Shown in pieces: positions 11,219 to 22,857 of a DNA stretch of 64,000 nucleotides. Source of the DNA: Dioszegia crocea (taxonomy: Eukaryota; Basidiomycota; Tremellomycetes; Tremellales; Bulleribasidiaceae). Within the stretch, counting starts at the first letter, position 1. Each line of letters begins with the position of its first letter. A program made the translations under genes and the position numbers. Location of the stretch: the NCBI GenBank assembly GCA_001600615.1, contig BCKK01000006.1, forward strand, positions 992,001 to 1,056,000, given 5' to 3'. The notes beneath the pieces are model-generated. The model was not told the DNA's origin. It saw only the letters and a list, made by a program, of their open reading frames with translations, and made no database searches.

Positions 11219-12679
11219 TCACGATGGCATATGTAATTGACGCAAGATTACCCCTCCTTCCTTCAGGACCATCGCCGAAGCGGCGTCCATCGAGTACGAC
11301 TGATTGTACACCACTTCCCTCACACCCGTCTGGACAATCTTGACGGAACAGCGGAGGCAAGGACAGCTGTTGGGTCAGCTGAACTCTCTCATATCCTTCA
11401 TGATGGATACAGCTTTCAGCAAACATGAGAATGCCCATACGCACGTATTGCAGTAGATGACAGAATCATCCCCTATTCTTTCTCTGCCAGCTTCGAGTAG
11501 GGCGTTCTCTTCGGCATGGAGACAGAGACATTCGTCGACTTAAACAGTCAGCTTCTGGTGTACTATGGTAGCCAATTTGCGAGCTGAACTTACGGGCCTC
11601 TCCGCCTCTTGCTGAGCCATTACACCGCCTACATCCGCCCTGATTGCAATTGCGTATTCCTCTCGGCGTACCATTATACCCCGTTGACAGGATTCTCTTG
11701 GAGCGGACAAGGAGAGCACCAACGCGGCGCTTCATGCAGTTCGACCGATGAGATGCGAGAGATGCCAAAGTCTGCCGAATTAGCATTTTATGACAGTCGG
11801 CATACTAATCCACCGCCGCGAAACAGGATACGCCCGAACTCACCATAAAGTACGTATCCCACCCTGGCCGCAATCTCTCCTCATCCAACAAATTCAGCTG
11901 ATCCAAGTAGGCATGCAGCGCCGGTATTGACGGTAGATTATTGCACACTGACACATTGGCCAGCTTCATCACTCTGCTGAAGTCCGTCTGGGGGTGATGA
12001 GAGAATGTAGAGGCGGGAAGGTTGGTAGGGAGTGGTGGGCCATTGAGAAGGATATCGTGTGTTTCGACAAATTCGTCGATTGTCAGGAACTTCCCAGAGG
12101 CTTTGCTTCTGGCAAAGTCAGCATACAGCTTGCCAGCGAGATATATGGGTGAGGCCAGCACAGCTACTCACCTCTCTCGCTCCCGCTCGAACCTATTCCG
12201 CAAAGGTCCATCTATCGCCACAAGCAAAAAGAATGGGCGTTTCAAGAATGGCTCTACTTCCTCGAACGTCCGTAAATCTGTCGTGACAGTATGCGTCAAC
12301 CAATTATGCGTGACGTAGTCGAGCATCACAGCAGGGGAGGCGAAAGAATTGCCAGATGTTGAAGGAGATATAGACATGGGGGTCTGCCGGGAGTCAGCTC
12401 CTCGGTCGACAGGGCTGGAAATTATGGGACGTACGGGTGGCCGAGACGGATCTGATAGGCTGAGACTGTTGATACTAGGTACATCTAGCTGCTCTGATGA
12501 CTGCATATGATTAGCGTCGCAACAGCTAGCACAGGTAAGCACGGACATACCAGTCGCGCCGCGTCCATAGGGTCCGAAGGTGCGTCGAGACCAATCTCCG
12601 TGAAGTCATGCTTCTTCACTAGGTACTCCAGTAGAGTACGTTTTCCAGCTGATGGCGTTCCGATGATAGCTATGAACAT
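11219..12679 (-). CDS. DCD1: Deoxycytidylate (dCMP) deaminase with P-loop-like N-terminal domain
   Basis: Converts dCMP to dUMP for thymidylate synthesis. Exons 12551-12679, 12172-12500, 11844-12108, 11594-11771, 11445-11538 and 11219-11366 give 380 residues. The C-terminal half is the zinc deaminase: KRRVGALLVR, STGYNGTPRG, the catalytic HAEENALLEAG and the zinc-binding CPCLRC, with IYCNT just before it. The N-terminal half starts with a near-complete Walker A (GTPSAGKRT) and contains RPFFLLVAIDGP and FERERER, like a nucleoside-monophosphate-kinase fold. A similar but more eroded N-terminal region exists in yeast Dcd1. The start at 12679 is chosen because it places the P-loop at the very N-terminus. 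Convergent with KGD2, 284 bases apart. Confidence 0.93.
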
Positions 12680-13064
12680 GGTGAGTGTAAGGGGCGAACA
12701 GAGCACAAAATTGCTTTGAAAGTCCTTGGGAAAAATCTCTTGGACGGCCGACGCGTCTGACGATCTGAGACGCGCACGGGCGTGGAATTTTGGTGTGTGT
12801 TCCATGTGAGCCACGTGACTGCCTCATGTTTCGTCCTTTGTGTGCTTGAGGGTGTCAAGCTGAAAGGTAGGCGCCGAGCAGTGGTCCTAGACATGATGCT
12901 GGGGTGATGTTGAATCTCCAGTGCCCAGCCCTCTTTGTCTCTCAAATTTCCCACGCCATAGGCCGACCCCGAAATTACCCCCTCCCATCACAAATCGCCA
13001 CACTCAGCCCGGCCTAACTCCCCTACCGATCAATCTTTCCCCCATTTGGGCGTGTTACCTCAGC
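12680..13064. promoter_or_regulatory. Divergent promoter region (DCD1 / unknown gene)
   Basis: 385 bases between two opposed starts. The half next to the plus-strand gene is CT-rich (12940-13040), as is common in leaders here. No specific site is recognised. Confidence 0.45.
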
Positions 13065-14300
13065 ATGATAGAGGCTTGGCTTGAGGACACGGTCCAGTAC
13101 TCGGACGCCCACGACCACGGGTCGATGTCATCCCTCGAATCAGATCTCGACGCAGCCACACCTCTCTCAGCCGATCGACCTCGCTGCGATTTTGATGAAG
13201 ATTCCGCCTCGGCGACGTGCACAAGACTATATGAGGAGTGAAAACAAAGAGCTAGGGATGGTCTCCTTCATGAAGATCCTGCCCAGTATGAGGATCAGTA
13301 CGTCTACCTCCCAGAAACCGAAGAATTCCTCAGCAGTCCCGCTCATATCGACGCACGTTCCCTGCGGAACGAATGCCGTGCGCTGCGATCCATCATCTAC
13401 GATCTTCACTTTCAGCGACAGAAGATGGGAATCACCGTTCTCGATCGACAAGATGATCAGGCCCTTGAACAAGATCGACTTGAATCGCTGGCGGATTCAG
13501 CCCCTGAACCCAGCGACATGTCTGATGCGGAGCAAGTCTCATACATTGCCAACAAACTCACTGTCATGGTCATGGAGACAATGCGGCGCTTGAAAGACAC
13601 ATTGAGGCAATCTGAATCCTCTGCGAATGCTAGGATCGGGTCAGCAGCGCAGTCTGCGGCTGTCGTCGATGGACCTAACGCAACATCTCGATCCACGCCT
13701 GAAGCTGCTGCTGTGGCCGAAACCTCAGAGTCTGACTTTGTCAATCCCTTCAAAAATCACTGGGGATCTACAGGCTCAGTGATAGCCACCAATAGCTATC
13801 TATATTCTCGCGCCCTTCAGCTGACAGCTCCAGCCTTTCAGGCCACATTGGTGGAGGCGCACACGACATTACAAAATTTGGGGCGACCATCCGACGAGCG
13901 GGTGGGCGCTGCTGATTGGCTGGACGACCAAGTCTCAAGGAGTAGCCGGAATATGAGAGGGATCAGGGATTCGATGATAGTGTTAGAAGAGCAGCGCAGA
14001 CAAGAACGATGGGAGGACGATCTATTTGAGGTCGGAAAGGAGTCGGAACTTGCAGGGGGCAAGCAAGAGCAAAGTGTTGCTAGCAGGGAGACCTTACATC
14101 AGGACGCCAACACGGGCGCAAGGGCGAAAGAGGCGAGTATGTGTCGGGATCGCCGGGATCAAGAGGAAGAAAGGCTTGGGGAGTGGTGGCGTCTTGCCTC
14201 TGCGTCGTATGATGCGGCAACGGATGCCTCAAGGAGATTGTCACGACAGAGCTGTTTGAGCGGGGGGCGAGCGTTGTGGTTGGATCAGGTCGATCAATGA
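13065..14300 (+). CDS. Unknown protein; frame interrupted by TGA or a 39-base intron
   Basis: One reading frame runs from the ATG at 13065 to the stop at 14300 but contains a TGA at 13239-13241. Removing 13217-13255 (starts GTGCAC, ends GCTAG) as a 39-base intron keeps the frame and removes the stop, giving 398 residues; this is my preferred model. The donor is weak and no CTGAC branch point is visible, so a nonsense mutation is also possible. The protein is hydrophilic, Glu/Asp/Ser-rich at the N-terminus, with helical, probably coiled-coil stretches around RSLRNECRALRSIIYDLHFQ, NKLTVMVMETMRRLKDTLR and the EEQRRQERWEDDL region. It has no membrane segment or signal peptide. I do not recognise it. 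It lies just upstream of the first F-box-like tandem array but shares no motif with that family. Confidence 0.55.
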
Positions 14301-14581
14301 GGACTCGAGGAGGTGCGAGGATGGGGAAAGCCCGTGTGCGCACGATGAGGCAGAGAATATGAAGTTCAGGCTGTTCAGCTGCGGCAGGTGGACCGGACGG
14401 TCTTCGGGGGAGATCGCAAGGCATCGGCAACTAGAATAGACATACGCTTGCTGTAGGTCACGACCACAAACAGGCGTCACGCAGGCGAAGACCGCGCTTG
14501 CCTCAGGTTCATTGCACCGCCACTAACGGGATCAAAATACAGCCGTGCCTGAAAACACATTCCTTACTATCTTCCAATTCG

Positions 14582-16004
14582 ATGAGAGACCCTTTCGAAG
14601 CCCCTTCACAGCACCTCTGTCCTGATTTTGACGACTCAATACATACCCTTCGAGCCGACTGCGACTATTGTTACCCTCAGTATAAGATCACGCTCTCACC
14701 GCATCCCGAAATGCCTAAAATGGCGGTCCCGAAAACATTTGCCCCTTTCACCTCCACTTTGAACCCCCTGGCGCCCGACAAGGTCAAGCAACAAATCCCG
14801 AGTGATATTTGGCATTTGGTCTTGCCCTACATTCGCAATCCCCGTCCGGCACCCCTATCCCGACCACCTCGTTCGGCGTTCCGTCAGCCCCATCTTTGCG
14901 CAGCGGCTCGAACATGCCGGGTAAGTTGTTTTTCTGCACTCATCCGGCCCAAATTCTAGCTGACATTTGGAGCTGTTCCACGAGATCTGTGAGAGACTGC
15001 TCTCCACTGAACTCTTCCTCGACGGTCTATACCACATCGGGCAGACTATCGATCAATTACCCCCATCCTCCAATCGTCGTTTCCGCCACACTCGTCAACT
15101 ATACATCGAGTATTGGGGGACTGCGGACGACCCTCCATATGTCGCGCTCCTTCAGGATGATGGCGGGCAGTTCTGGGGAATGTACGGGAGATCCCGAGAC
15201 AAGATCGATATGTCTGTCTTATGGGACTGTAGTGCGGAGTTGGGGACTTTGCTGTGGGCACTGGAGCTGTTCAATAAATACGGAATGGCGGAATTGTTCC
15301 CGAAGCTTGAGACAGTGTCTATCGCGAGCATCTACGGCAAGGAGAATGACCGCTGGGTCGATTTTGTCAACCTTCGCCACAAGAAGGACCAGGAGCTCGA
15401 GAGGTTCGGCGCGTGCGGTACCGCCTTCATTACCTTCCTCATGTCCGGCAACCTCCAGCACGTTTGCTCGCGCAATTCGAGCGGGCCCCTCAGTATCGAG
15501 CCCCACTACTACTTGCCCGCTATACCTACCTACACCTTATCTCTTCACCAATCTCTCATCATAGATCTCCTCCCTTGCCCTTTAGGCTCACCAGTACGCT
15601 GGGTGAGCGACAACCCAATGACCAGGGATCTGGCCACGGTCTTCACGGAAGTCGGGAAAAGCACATCAGAGCTGATCGGTGATCGAGGCCAGTCTAGCAG
15701 CTCGGATCTCGGTCGACCGGTTGATCTCAGCATATACTGCTCGACTGCGGCCCTCATCGTGCCACCCAGTGAGCTCAAAGGCGGAGTGTCCCATCATGCA
15801 ACGGCGGAAGAGCAGGGACGTATGGCGCGTGAAATGTGGGTGAAGACTCAGCATGCGTTGCGTCAGGCTGGTGGGAAACGGGATGTGGTGAAATGGTTGC
15901 CATCAGGGATGACGCCAATCTGTGAGGCCTGTGGCTCGGGTGCTCCGGGCGACACAGAGGGAGCTTGGGTTTCGGGGCCATATGCCCTTCAGCCGACGAG
16001 TTGA
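14582..16004 (+). CDS. F-box-like CGSG-family protein, copy A
   Basis: First of ten related genes in the window. Exons 14582-14920 and 14973-16004 give 456 residues; an alternative ATG at 14711 gives 413. Exon 1 ends in an F-box-like block: IPSDIWHLVLPYI, then RPAPLSRPPRSAFRQPHL, then ARTCR at the splice site. Exon 2 starts LFHEICERLLS and carries the shared blocks LYIEYW, LFPKLETVSIASIYGK, SGNLQHVCSRNSSGPL, PLGSPVRWVSD, DLSIYCST and the C-terminal ICEACGSGAPG. A tail of about 20 residues (AWVSGPYAL) follows, like the tails of copies D and H. F-box proteins recruit targets to SCF ubiquitin ligases. That role is only an inference here because the motif is divergent and split by a Pro-rich insert. 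Confidence 0.72.
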
Positions 16005-16303
16005 GAGTAGGAGCAGATCTAGAGGAACCGAGATGGCGCTGTGTGTTATCTGCAGGGATAGCTCTCGCCTGTCTGCTCATATAACTCGTCAGTATACTTC
16101 ACCGCAACCAATATCGATTTCGGACGAGACCCATGTCGACGACGGAACCAACATGAAACAAGCTCGATGGTCAATACCTTCAAATTCTCTTCCCCTTCAC
16201 CATCTCTTCGCTCTTTCACTTCAGTGAGTACTCTTGTCATTGTATCCTACTCTTCATAGCACGTCAGCTGATTCCCAGGCGACCTTGTTCTCTACCCCTC
16301 GCA

Positions 16304-17752
16304 ATGGGTATTTTTTCCATGTTCGACTACTCCTTCACACCTCCCTCAAACCTTGATTCGATGGCTACCCTCCCCGTACCAAGCGAGGACTCGCAGCCAC
16401 GTTCCGAATTCACGGACTTCAATCACCAGCATGAATCGCCCTCTATCCATCCCAAATCTCCACCAGCTCTGCCTCAGGACCGAGTGCCGACAGAACTACT
16501 GGTTATGATCTTCAACCACCTCCTACGACCTATCCCTCTTCCGCTCAGCAAACCCCCCCGCTCTTCCTTGAGGCAGCCGGACCTCATTTCCGTTATGCGT
16601 ACTTGCAAGGTAGGTCATCTTCTTTAAATATAATGTTTCTGATAGCTCACTCAACAGCTATGGGAATCAGTCGCGGAGCCGTTGACTTACCGTCATATCG
16701 CGACAGACCGTTTCGCTGGCCTCCTACTCAACATACACCTACCCTCCATGCGCCGTCGCCTCGCTTATACCAAATCTCTCCACCTCGAGTACCTACCATC
16801 TGGGCTTGAGCCTTCATACGCTTGCATCCTACGTTCTGGTGGAGACGGCTGGTCCATCTGCGGAAGAATGGAGAAGGATGACAGATACAATGATTCCAGG
16901 GTCTTTGCGGAGTGTCGCCTCGAAGCGGATGACATGGAGTTATCTCTGCGCCAGGCAGTGTCATTAGGGATGAAGGAGGTGTTTCCGCGGCTTGAGAGGA
17001 TAGGGGTGGGATCACTCTACGGGCAATCTGAGACCTGGGACCGGTTCGACGGTGGGAGAAACGGACCCGAACCCGAAGACGCTATCCCCCTCCCCTCCGT
17101 GTGCTGTATGCGGGTCTTCAATTCCTTCCTCGCAACCGGCAGTCTTAAGCATCTCTGCATCCGAAGCAGCTCCGGACCCCTCACCCTCCCTCTCGTATCT
17201 TACGAGTCCCAACAACCGACGACCTTCACAAAAACGATCCACTTTGGATACAATCTCACGGACAACCTACATCTCCCCCTCGGAACGCCCGTTCGCTGGG
17301 TCAGCGATATACGGCCAGGCGGTGATTGGGGACAGACTCTGTACGAGTTTTCAGGCTGCGTCCAGCGTCTGATACAGCAACGGTCCGCAGATGTCCGATC
17401 AAAAGGACGTCTGGCGGACGCTGCCGATGTTGAGATATACTGCTCCACCAATCATCTCGAGCCTGGCGCGTTCTACTACAAGATGGACGCGTTCGGGATC
17501 GGACCTGCCTCGGGCGTGACGAGACATCAATGGAAATACTCTACCGTCTTTGACTATGACGATGACGAAGCGGTCGGCTATACCCTCTCGAACATGCAAC
17601 AGAAGCGGATTGCATCGCACCTCGATTCGGCGGTCCAGCAGCGCTTCCGCCGTTCGGGCAACAAGCTTGATTCCGTCAGGTGGCGTCTATCCAGCCTTAC
17701 TCCTATCTGTGAGGCGTGTGGGTCTGGCACCGTAGACGGCGGCAAGGTGTAA
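16304..17752 (+). CDS. F-box-like CGSG-family protein, copy B
   Basis: Exons 16304-16609 and 16658-17752 give 466 residues. A Ser/Pro-rich N-terminus of about 60 residues precedes the F-box-like block VPTELLVMIFNHLLRPIPLP, then PPRSSLRQPDL and MRTCK at the intron. Exon 2 begins LWESVAEPLTYRHIATD and contains LPSMRRRLAYTKSL, LRSGGDGWSICGR, GMKEVFPRLERIGVGSLYG, LKHLCIRSSSGPL, LPLGTPVRWVSD, DVEIYCST and SLTPICEACGSG near the end. Copy C is its closest relative in the window: long blocks such as FYYKMD-x-F-x-IGP and HLDSAVQ are shared only by these two, which points to a recent duplication. There is no signal peptide or membrane helix. Molecular role unknown. Confidence 0.75.
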
Positions 17753-18215
17753 GGAGATGAGGAGGTGTCGTGGCCAAGGGAGGGGACCGGGATGTTGTCG
17801 TTGTGTATCACGGAGAGAAGAGGCGTCGTGCCGGTCTCCGGCGATGCGTTGTCCGCCGAGAGACGGGGGAGAAGACGTGGCAGGGTGAAAGGACAGGTCA
17901 TCGTTGGGAGTATGGAAGGGGGTTGTCAAATGCGGATTAGATAATGCCAGGATTCTGAAAGTGGCAACATGCTTCCCACCCCATGGCCCTAAAGTAGACA
18001 GCGAGGAGGTCAAGACTCTATCATCCTACACAGTATCCGCCTTGATCCGAGTGGGAGGATGAGAACCTTGAGCCCGGCATCCAATTTCGCCGTCATTTCA
18101 TTTTCCCCAAATTAATACTGGTGTCCTTCTATTTTGCGTGACGTTCAGGCTAAGAAAACGGCCATTGTCCTATTCTCTACTATCTGCTCTCCTTCCGCGA
18201 ACACTGTAACACTTC
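17753..18215. other. Intergenic region between copies B and C
   Basis: 463 bases holding the terminator of B and the promoter of C. Short antisense frames have no support. No leftover piece of another family member is visible. Confidence 0.5.
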
Positions 18216-19650
18216 ATGCTCGCCGACACAGTCACACAGCCGCTGGATAAATCCCACTCCTCTCTCGCGCCAAATGAGACAGCCGGCTACAGCGCCAAGC
18301 CTGATGGCGGGGCTACATCTTAGGCTCCTGCTCAGCACACCAACACCCTTCCTCGGGACAGAGTCCCATCTGAGATTCTGATAATGATCTTCAATCACCT
18401 CAGAAACCCTATCCCTCTTCCCCTTTCTCAGCCAAAGCGATCTGCTCTGAAGCAGCCTCACTTAGCGATGATCATGCGCACCTGTAAGGTGGGTCAAATT
18501 CCTACCTGTTCGTCTAGCCTTTAGAAGCTCTTAATGTGGAAGCTATATCTGACGCGTACAGCTATGGGAGTCAGTTGCTCAGCCGATGCTGTATGACCGG
18601 ATTCTCACAGACGACCTCGCCAGCCTCTTATCCCAAATCCATCTGCCCTCCATGAGACGTCGCCTCGCCTATACCAAGTCCCTGAGCCTCGAATATCTCC
18701 CGGCTGGACTTGAAGTTTCACATGCATCCCTCCTTCGATCGGGCGGGGATGCCTGGTCTTTGTGCGGGCGGAAGGGGAGAGACTTTTCGGATGAGCTACT
18801 TTACGCGGAGTGCAAGGCGGAGGCGGATGGTCTGAAATCAGCCCTGAGCGAGGCCGTCAAGCTTGGGATGAAGGCGGTGTTTTCACGGCTGGAAACTCTG
18901 GCCGTGGGGTCATTCTACGGCCGGTCGGACACCTGGGACCAATTCGACGGTGGGCGATGGGGTCCGAACGCTCGGAACGCTACTTCTCTCCCCTCGGGTC
19001 CCGCTCTTGCCCTCTTCAACACCTTCATCTCATCCGGTAATCTAAAACACCTCTGCGTTCGCACCAATCGCGGACCCCTCAATCTCCCTCTGGTCTCATA
19101 CGAATCTGAGCGCAAGACCAGCTTCTCCAAGACGGTCCACTTCGGTTGGAACGTCACCGACACCCTTCCCCTCCCTCTCGGTTCGCCTGTCCGATGGATC
19201 TGCGAATTCACCCCTTCTTCAGACTGGGCGCAGGAAGTCTATGATCTGTCGCAGTGCTTCGACCAGATGATGGATCAGCGGGCGGAAGACGCGAGGACGA
19301 AGGGATATCGGACGGACGTTGCAGACGTCGAGATCTTTTGCTCCAGCAAAACTCTGGAGGCCGGCGCATTCTACTATAAGATGGACACATTCGAGATCGG
19401 ACCCAACTCGGGTATCACCACGCGAGACTGGAAGTACGGGACCACCTTCAGTTATGACGATCCCAAAGCCACCCCCTACAAACTCTCCAGTCAGCAAGAA
19501 AAGCGGATCGCCGCTCATCTCGACTCTGCAGTCCAGGAACGATTTCGCGTGAGTAGTCGGAGAAAGGACTCTATCCGCTGGCGCCTTGCAAGCGCAACTC
19601 CCATATGCGAGGCTTGCGGGTCACGCGGTCGGGGCAATGCGCCGTCTTGA
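18216..19650 (+). CDS. F-box-like CGSG-family protein, copy C, with 5' in-frame stop
   Basis: Exon 1 runs to 18488 and exon 2 is 18562-19650. The ATG at 18216 is in frame with the F-box-like block, but a TAG at 18321-18323 interrupts them. The block itself is intact (RVPSEILIMIFNHLRNPIPL, then LKQPHL, MRTCK). Exon 2 has every family landmark: LWESVAQPMLYDRILTDDL, LPSMRRRLAYTKSLSLEYL, LRSGGDAWSLCGR, SGNLKHLCVR, LPLPLGSPVRW, DVEIFCSS and ATPICEACGS. Use of the next ATG (18384) would give 397 residues but lose the first F-box helix. A 93-base intron (18231-18323, weak GTCACA donor) would also remove the stop. So it is either a slightly damaged gene or one with an unusual 5' intron. Exon 2 shows no decay. 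Confidence 0.65.
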
Positions 19651-20121
19651 TCGATATCACGAGTCGAAACGCGGAGGCTCCCGTCGGGGCATTGAGGTGT
19701 GTACGTGGCTCCATCCGTCAATATTGCTATATCTTCGGCTATAAGCTGACACGAATAGTATAGGAAGTCTTCACAGCTACTGGGGGATCGGTTGGCGATA
19801 GTAGCGGGGCATTTAGCCATTGGAGTTGAACGTGCGAAAGAACATTGCCAATGGTTCACTCTGCAGAATCATTTCACAATCATGCACCTTTGGATCTTTG
19901 ATACTATGCCTCATCCGCGATATCTTGTTGAGCGCATTGACTATCGATGAGTTCACACTGACATCGCCCGGCTAAAAACTTAGGTGAATCAGAGATACCA
20001 CGTGTTTGCAACTCATTCCTCATTTTCGGAATTGACCCCGCGCCCAATCCGCGCCTCTGAAAAGTCCCCGAAGCTGTCAATAACAGCTTCATTTTGGCTT
20101 TCTTATCACGTCCCGATTTCC
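19651..20121. other. Intergenic region between copies C and D
   Basis: 471 bases with a terminator and a promoter. The open frame reaching upstream of copy D starts at a GTG and is not taken as coding. Nothing else is seen. Confidence 0.5.
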
Positions 20122-21528
20122 ATGTCGGTGCCATCCTTTGGCCCGGTAGACTTCGGTCATGGAGATCCATCACCAGGCTCTCGAATTCCAGACGTCGCGT
20201 GGACTCTGATTCTGCCGTATCTTTGCCTGCCGATTCCAGCACCTTTGAGCATTCCTCCTCGATCCACATTCCGTCCGCCACTCGCTACGGCCATGCGGGT
20301 ATCAAAGGTGAGAGTAGAGAAAATGACCAGGTGGATCAACATTTAGAAGCTGTACTGATGACTGTAGCTCTTCCAGAGTATTTGCGAACCCCTTCTTTTC
20401 ACCCACCTAATCACTGATCGATTCTCCCGAGTCATCTCTAATCTCCACCTTCCCTCCGTCCGACGCCGTCTAGGTATGATCCGAAGCCTTCATATCGAGT
20501 ACGAAGAAAAGGGTCGCGAACCTAGCTATAGTGATATTTGCGGGAATGGTGCGGTGGCTTGGGGGATGATTGGAGCCGCGAAAAGCAAGGCGGAAAAGGG
20601 AATCATGGCGGAATGCGAGAGGGAGCTCGTCGAGCTGGAAGCTATCTTGTCGGCAGTCAACAAGCTAGGATCGAAAGCTGTTTTCCCCAAACTCGAATCC
20701 ATCGCTATTTCTTCACTATACGGTCGAGACTCGGACGACATGAATGAGCTCGTTTGGAAACGTCACGAGCAAACCTTTCGGGATTCATTCACCCTTTCAT
20801 CCGTCACGATGAGCTGCTATATCGAATGGGAGATCTTTATCGAATCTCTCCCACTCAAACATTTCTGCATGCGGGACGATAATGGTCCCTTACGCCTTAA
20901 ACGGATATCCCACGCTTCCAAAAATGAAGGTCCCATCCCTCCCTGTTCTACAATCTACCACTTCGGCTACGAGTTTGACCACCTTCCCCTCCCCCTCGGC
21001 CGGCAAATCAACTGGGTTTCCGATGTCCCCATGATGGAAGACTGGTCTATCCCTCTCGAGTACTTCGGATACTTCATGCTCGACAACTTCCAGTTGCGGG
21101 AGAGTCTCGCTGAGGACCGGAACAGGCCAGATGTAGCCGACGTGGACATCTACCTATCCACGAGCTACGCGTCTCCCCCACTCGACCCGGCTACCGCGAT
21201 GGAGTTTCGGCTCTTTGAGCCAGCTACAGGCCGGAGATTGTCGTTCAAGCATCAGGAGATGCTGATGCCGATGCTGGAGGAGACGATTAGGGATCTTATG
21301 AAGGAGCATAGATGGGAAGATGGACATAAGATACGCTGGCACGCGTCGACTCAGACGCCGACTTGTGGTGCGTGTGGGTCCGGAGTACCGGGGTCGAGGG
21401 CGGGAATGTGGGCTACGGGGAAGTATGTCAACAATGTTGTCGAGGTAGATCTGACCAAGGCGGGCACCATGCCGGCGGATGATCCCGGTGCGAAGGGTGG
21501 CATAGAGGAGGATACGATGATGCTATAG
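20122..21528 (+). CDS. F-box-like CGSG-family protein, copy D
   Basis: Exons 20122-20307 and 20368-21528 give 448 residues. The F-box-like block is eroded at its start (VAWTLILPYLCLPIPAPLS) but keeps PPRSTFRPPLATAMRVSK at the intron. Exon 2 begins LFQSICEPLLFTHLITDRF and carries LPSVRRRLGMIRSLHIEY, KAVFPKLESIAISSLYGR, LPLKHFCMRDDNGPL, LPLPLGRQINWVSD, DVADVDIYLST and TPTCGACGSGVPG. In the DIYLST block the usual Cys is Leu. A C-terminal tail of about 45 residues (GMWATGKYV then an acidic end) extends beyond the CGSG motif, as in copies A and H. It closes the first tandem array; the PMP3 gene follows 249 bases later. Confidence 0.73.
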
Positions 21529-21777
21529 CCGTCTGTGCGCCAGACCACTCCTTGGTATCTCATAACGAGTGTCACACAGCAGCGAATATGGTCACCCACT
21601 CAATTTGTCTGAGCCTGTAGTCTCGCTCTCAGTTGCTTACGAGATGATGATGACGTCAAATTCCTTCGCTACCCAAGCGCTGCAAACCTCCCTTTGTTGT
21701 TATTGCCACCACTCTTCACCTTCGCTACAGCTTAACGCTCTTTCTCTGACACACACCTACCTGTTACTCTAGCCAAC

Positions 21778-22529
21778 ATGCCCACCAAAGGTTCCGATGT
21801 CCTGCTCATTTTGCTCGCTATCCTCTTCCCACCTGCGTCAGCAGCGATCATTACCGGATGCTCTTCTGACCTGTTCATCAATGTAAGTCATATCAACCCC
21901 TAGCCAGCGAGTGCGCGCGCAGCTGCTGTTCTGACTGTCAACTCTTCTAAATCAATGCTGATATCTATAGATCTGTTTGACAGCTCTGGTACGTACGCAG
22001 CATGAAGAAATCTGGGTGGCAAAAAGCTGACGACTCAGGGTTATCTACCGTTCGTCCACCCTTTGACCCGCCTTGACCCCGAGTGTTGATGCGAACGGAT
22101 TGAAGTACTGATAGCTGATTATCTCAGTGGCCACATCCATGCTTTCTGGTTGATCTGTGGGTTCTTCTTCTCATGCCTTTTCATCACACTTTCGGACTTA
22201 CTGGACGCCGCCTTTGCCCTGAGAGTACCCATTGCTGACGAAGATCAGACAAGAAGATCAAGGCTGAAGAGTACTTCGGACCTGGAGGGTACGAGTATCT
22301 CGGCAACGGAGAGTTCCAAGGTATTCAGGGTGCGCCAGGACCGCAGGGTGAGTGATCTTGCTGGCTAGAAATTTCCATGGGGGATGTGGGAGGAAGTGAT
22401 CAGTCGAGGCTTTCAACCAGCCCAGCATTGTGCTGATCTTTTTTGGATCCCACCATCGACGAGAATATTCCAGCTGACGTGTCAGGAGGTGTGATACCTC
22501 AACAAGCGCACTACGGAGCCACCCGATAG
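21778..22529 (+). CDS. PMP3/UPF0057-type membrane proteolipid with micro-exons
   Basis: Small two-helix membrane protein of the PMP3/SNA family (ion homeostasis and membrane potential in yeast). Six coding exons (21778-21882, 21971-21988, 22039-22049, 22128-22156, 22249-22347, 22486-22529) give 101 residues. Exons 2 and 3 are only 18 and 11 bases long. The joined sequence shows LLAILFPPASAAI, then FINICLTALGYLPGHIHAFWLIYKK, the signature of the family, followed by a charged, Gly-rich tail (EEYFGPGGYEYLGNG, PQQAHYGATR), as in the longer fungal SNA-type members. The hydrophobic segments are about residues 7-24 and 33-53. Every splice keeps frame and each intron before exons 2-6 has a branch point. 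I leave the symbol empty because fungi have several paralogs. Confidence 0.88.
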
Positions 22530-22857
22530 GACCATGTCCGCCAGTCTGCATATGTGCGGCAGGGACAATACTAGGAGTAAGAGAGAAGAGGAGGGGTTCG
22601 ATACGCCACGGAGGATGCTGGGAATAGATCGAGAAGAGGGGAGCATGATCATGGATTGAATGAATTCTCGATTGCGGATTCTTGGGTTCACGGCGGTTCG
22701 TCTGGCGCTGTGAATCCCCAGCTGTGCAAACCTTCGAAGGAACATGCGAACTCATCAATATATGTACTCTACATCTACATAAGGTGGACCCGAAGTGGCT
22801 GCCCTAAACATAGCCCCAGACCCTGTCGCTGACCCATCAAACACCTCGATCCAAGGC
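22530..22857. other. Convergent intergenic region
   Basis: 328 bases between two converging stops (PMP3-type gene and ceramide synthase). It holds both terminators. An overlapping minus-strand open frame has no features of a protein. Confidence 0.5.

Noticed and set aside
22590..22610. GGTTCGATAC sequence resembling a tRNA T-loop
   Set aside because: No matching stem, anticodon arm or acceptor stem was found around it.
22258..22758. Minus-strand open frame of 166 codons
   Set aside because: Antisense to the last exons of the PMP3-type gene and of low-complexity, unconserved character.
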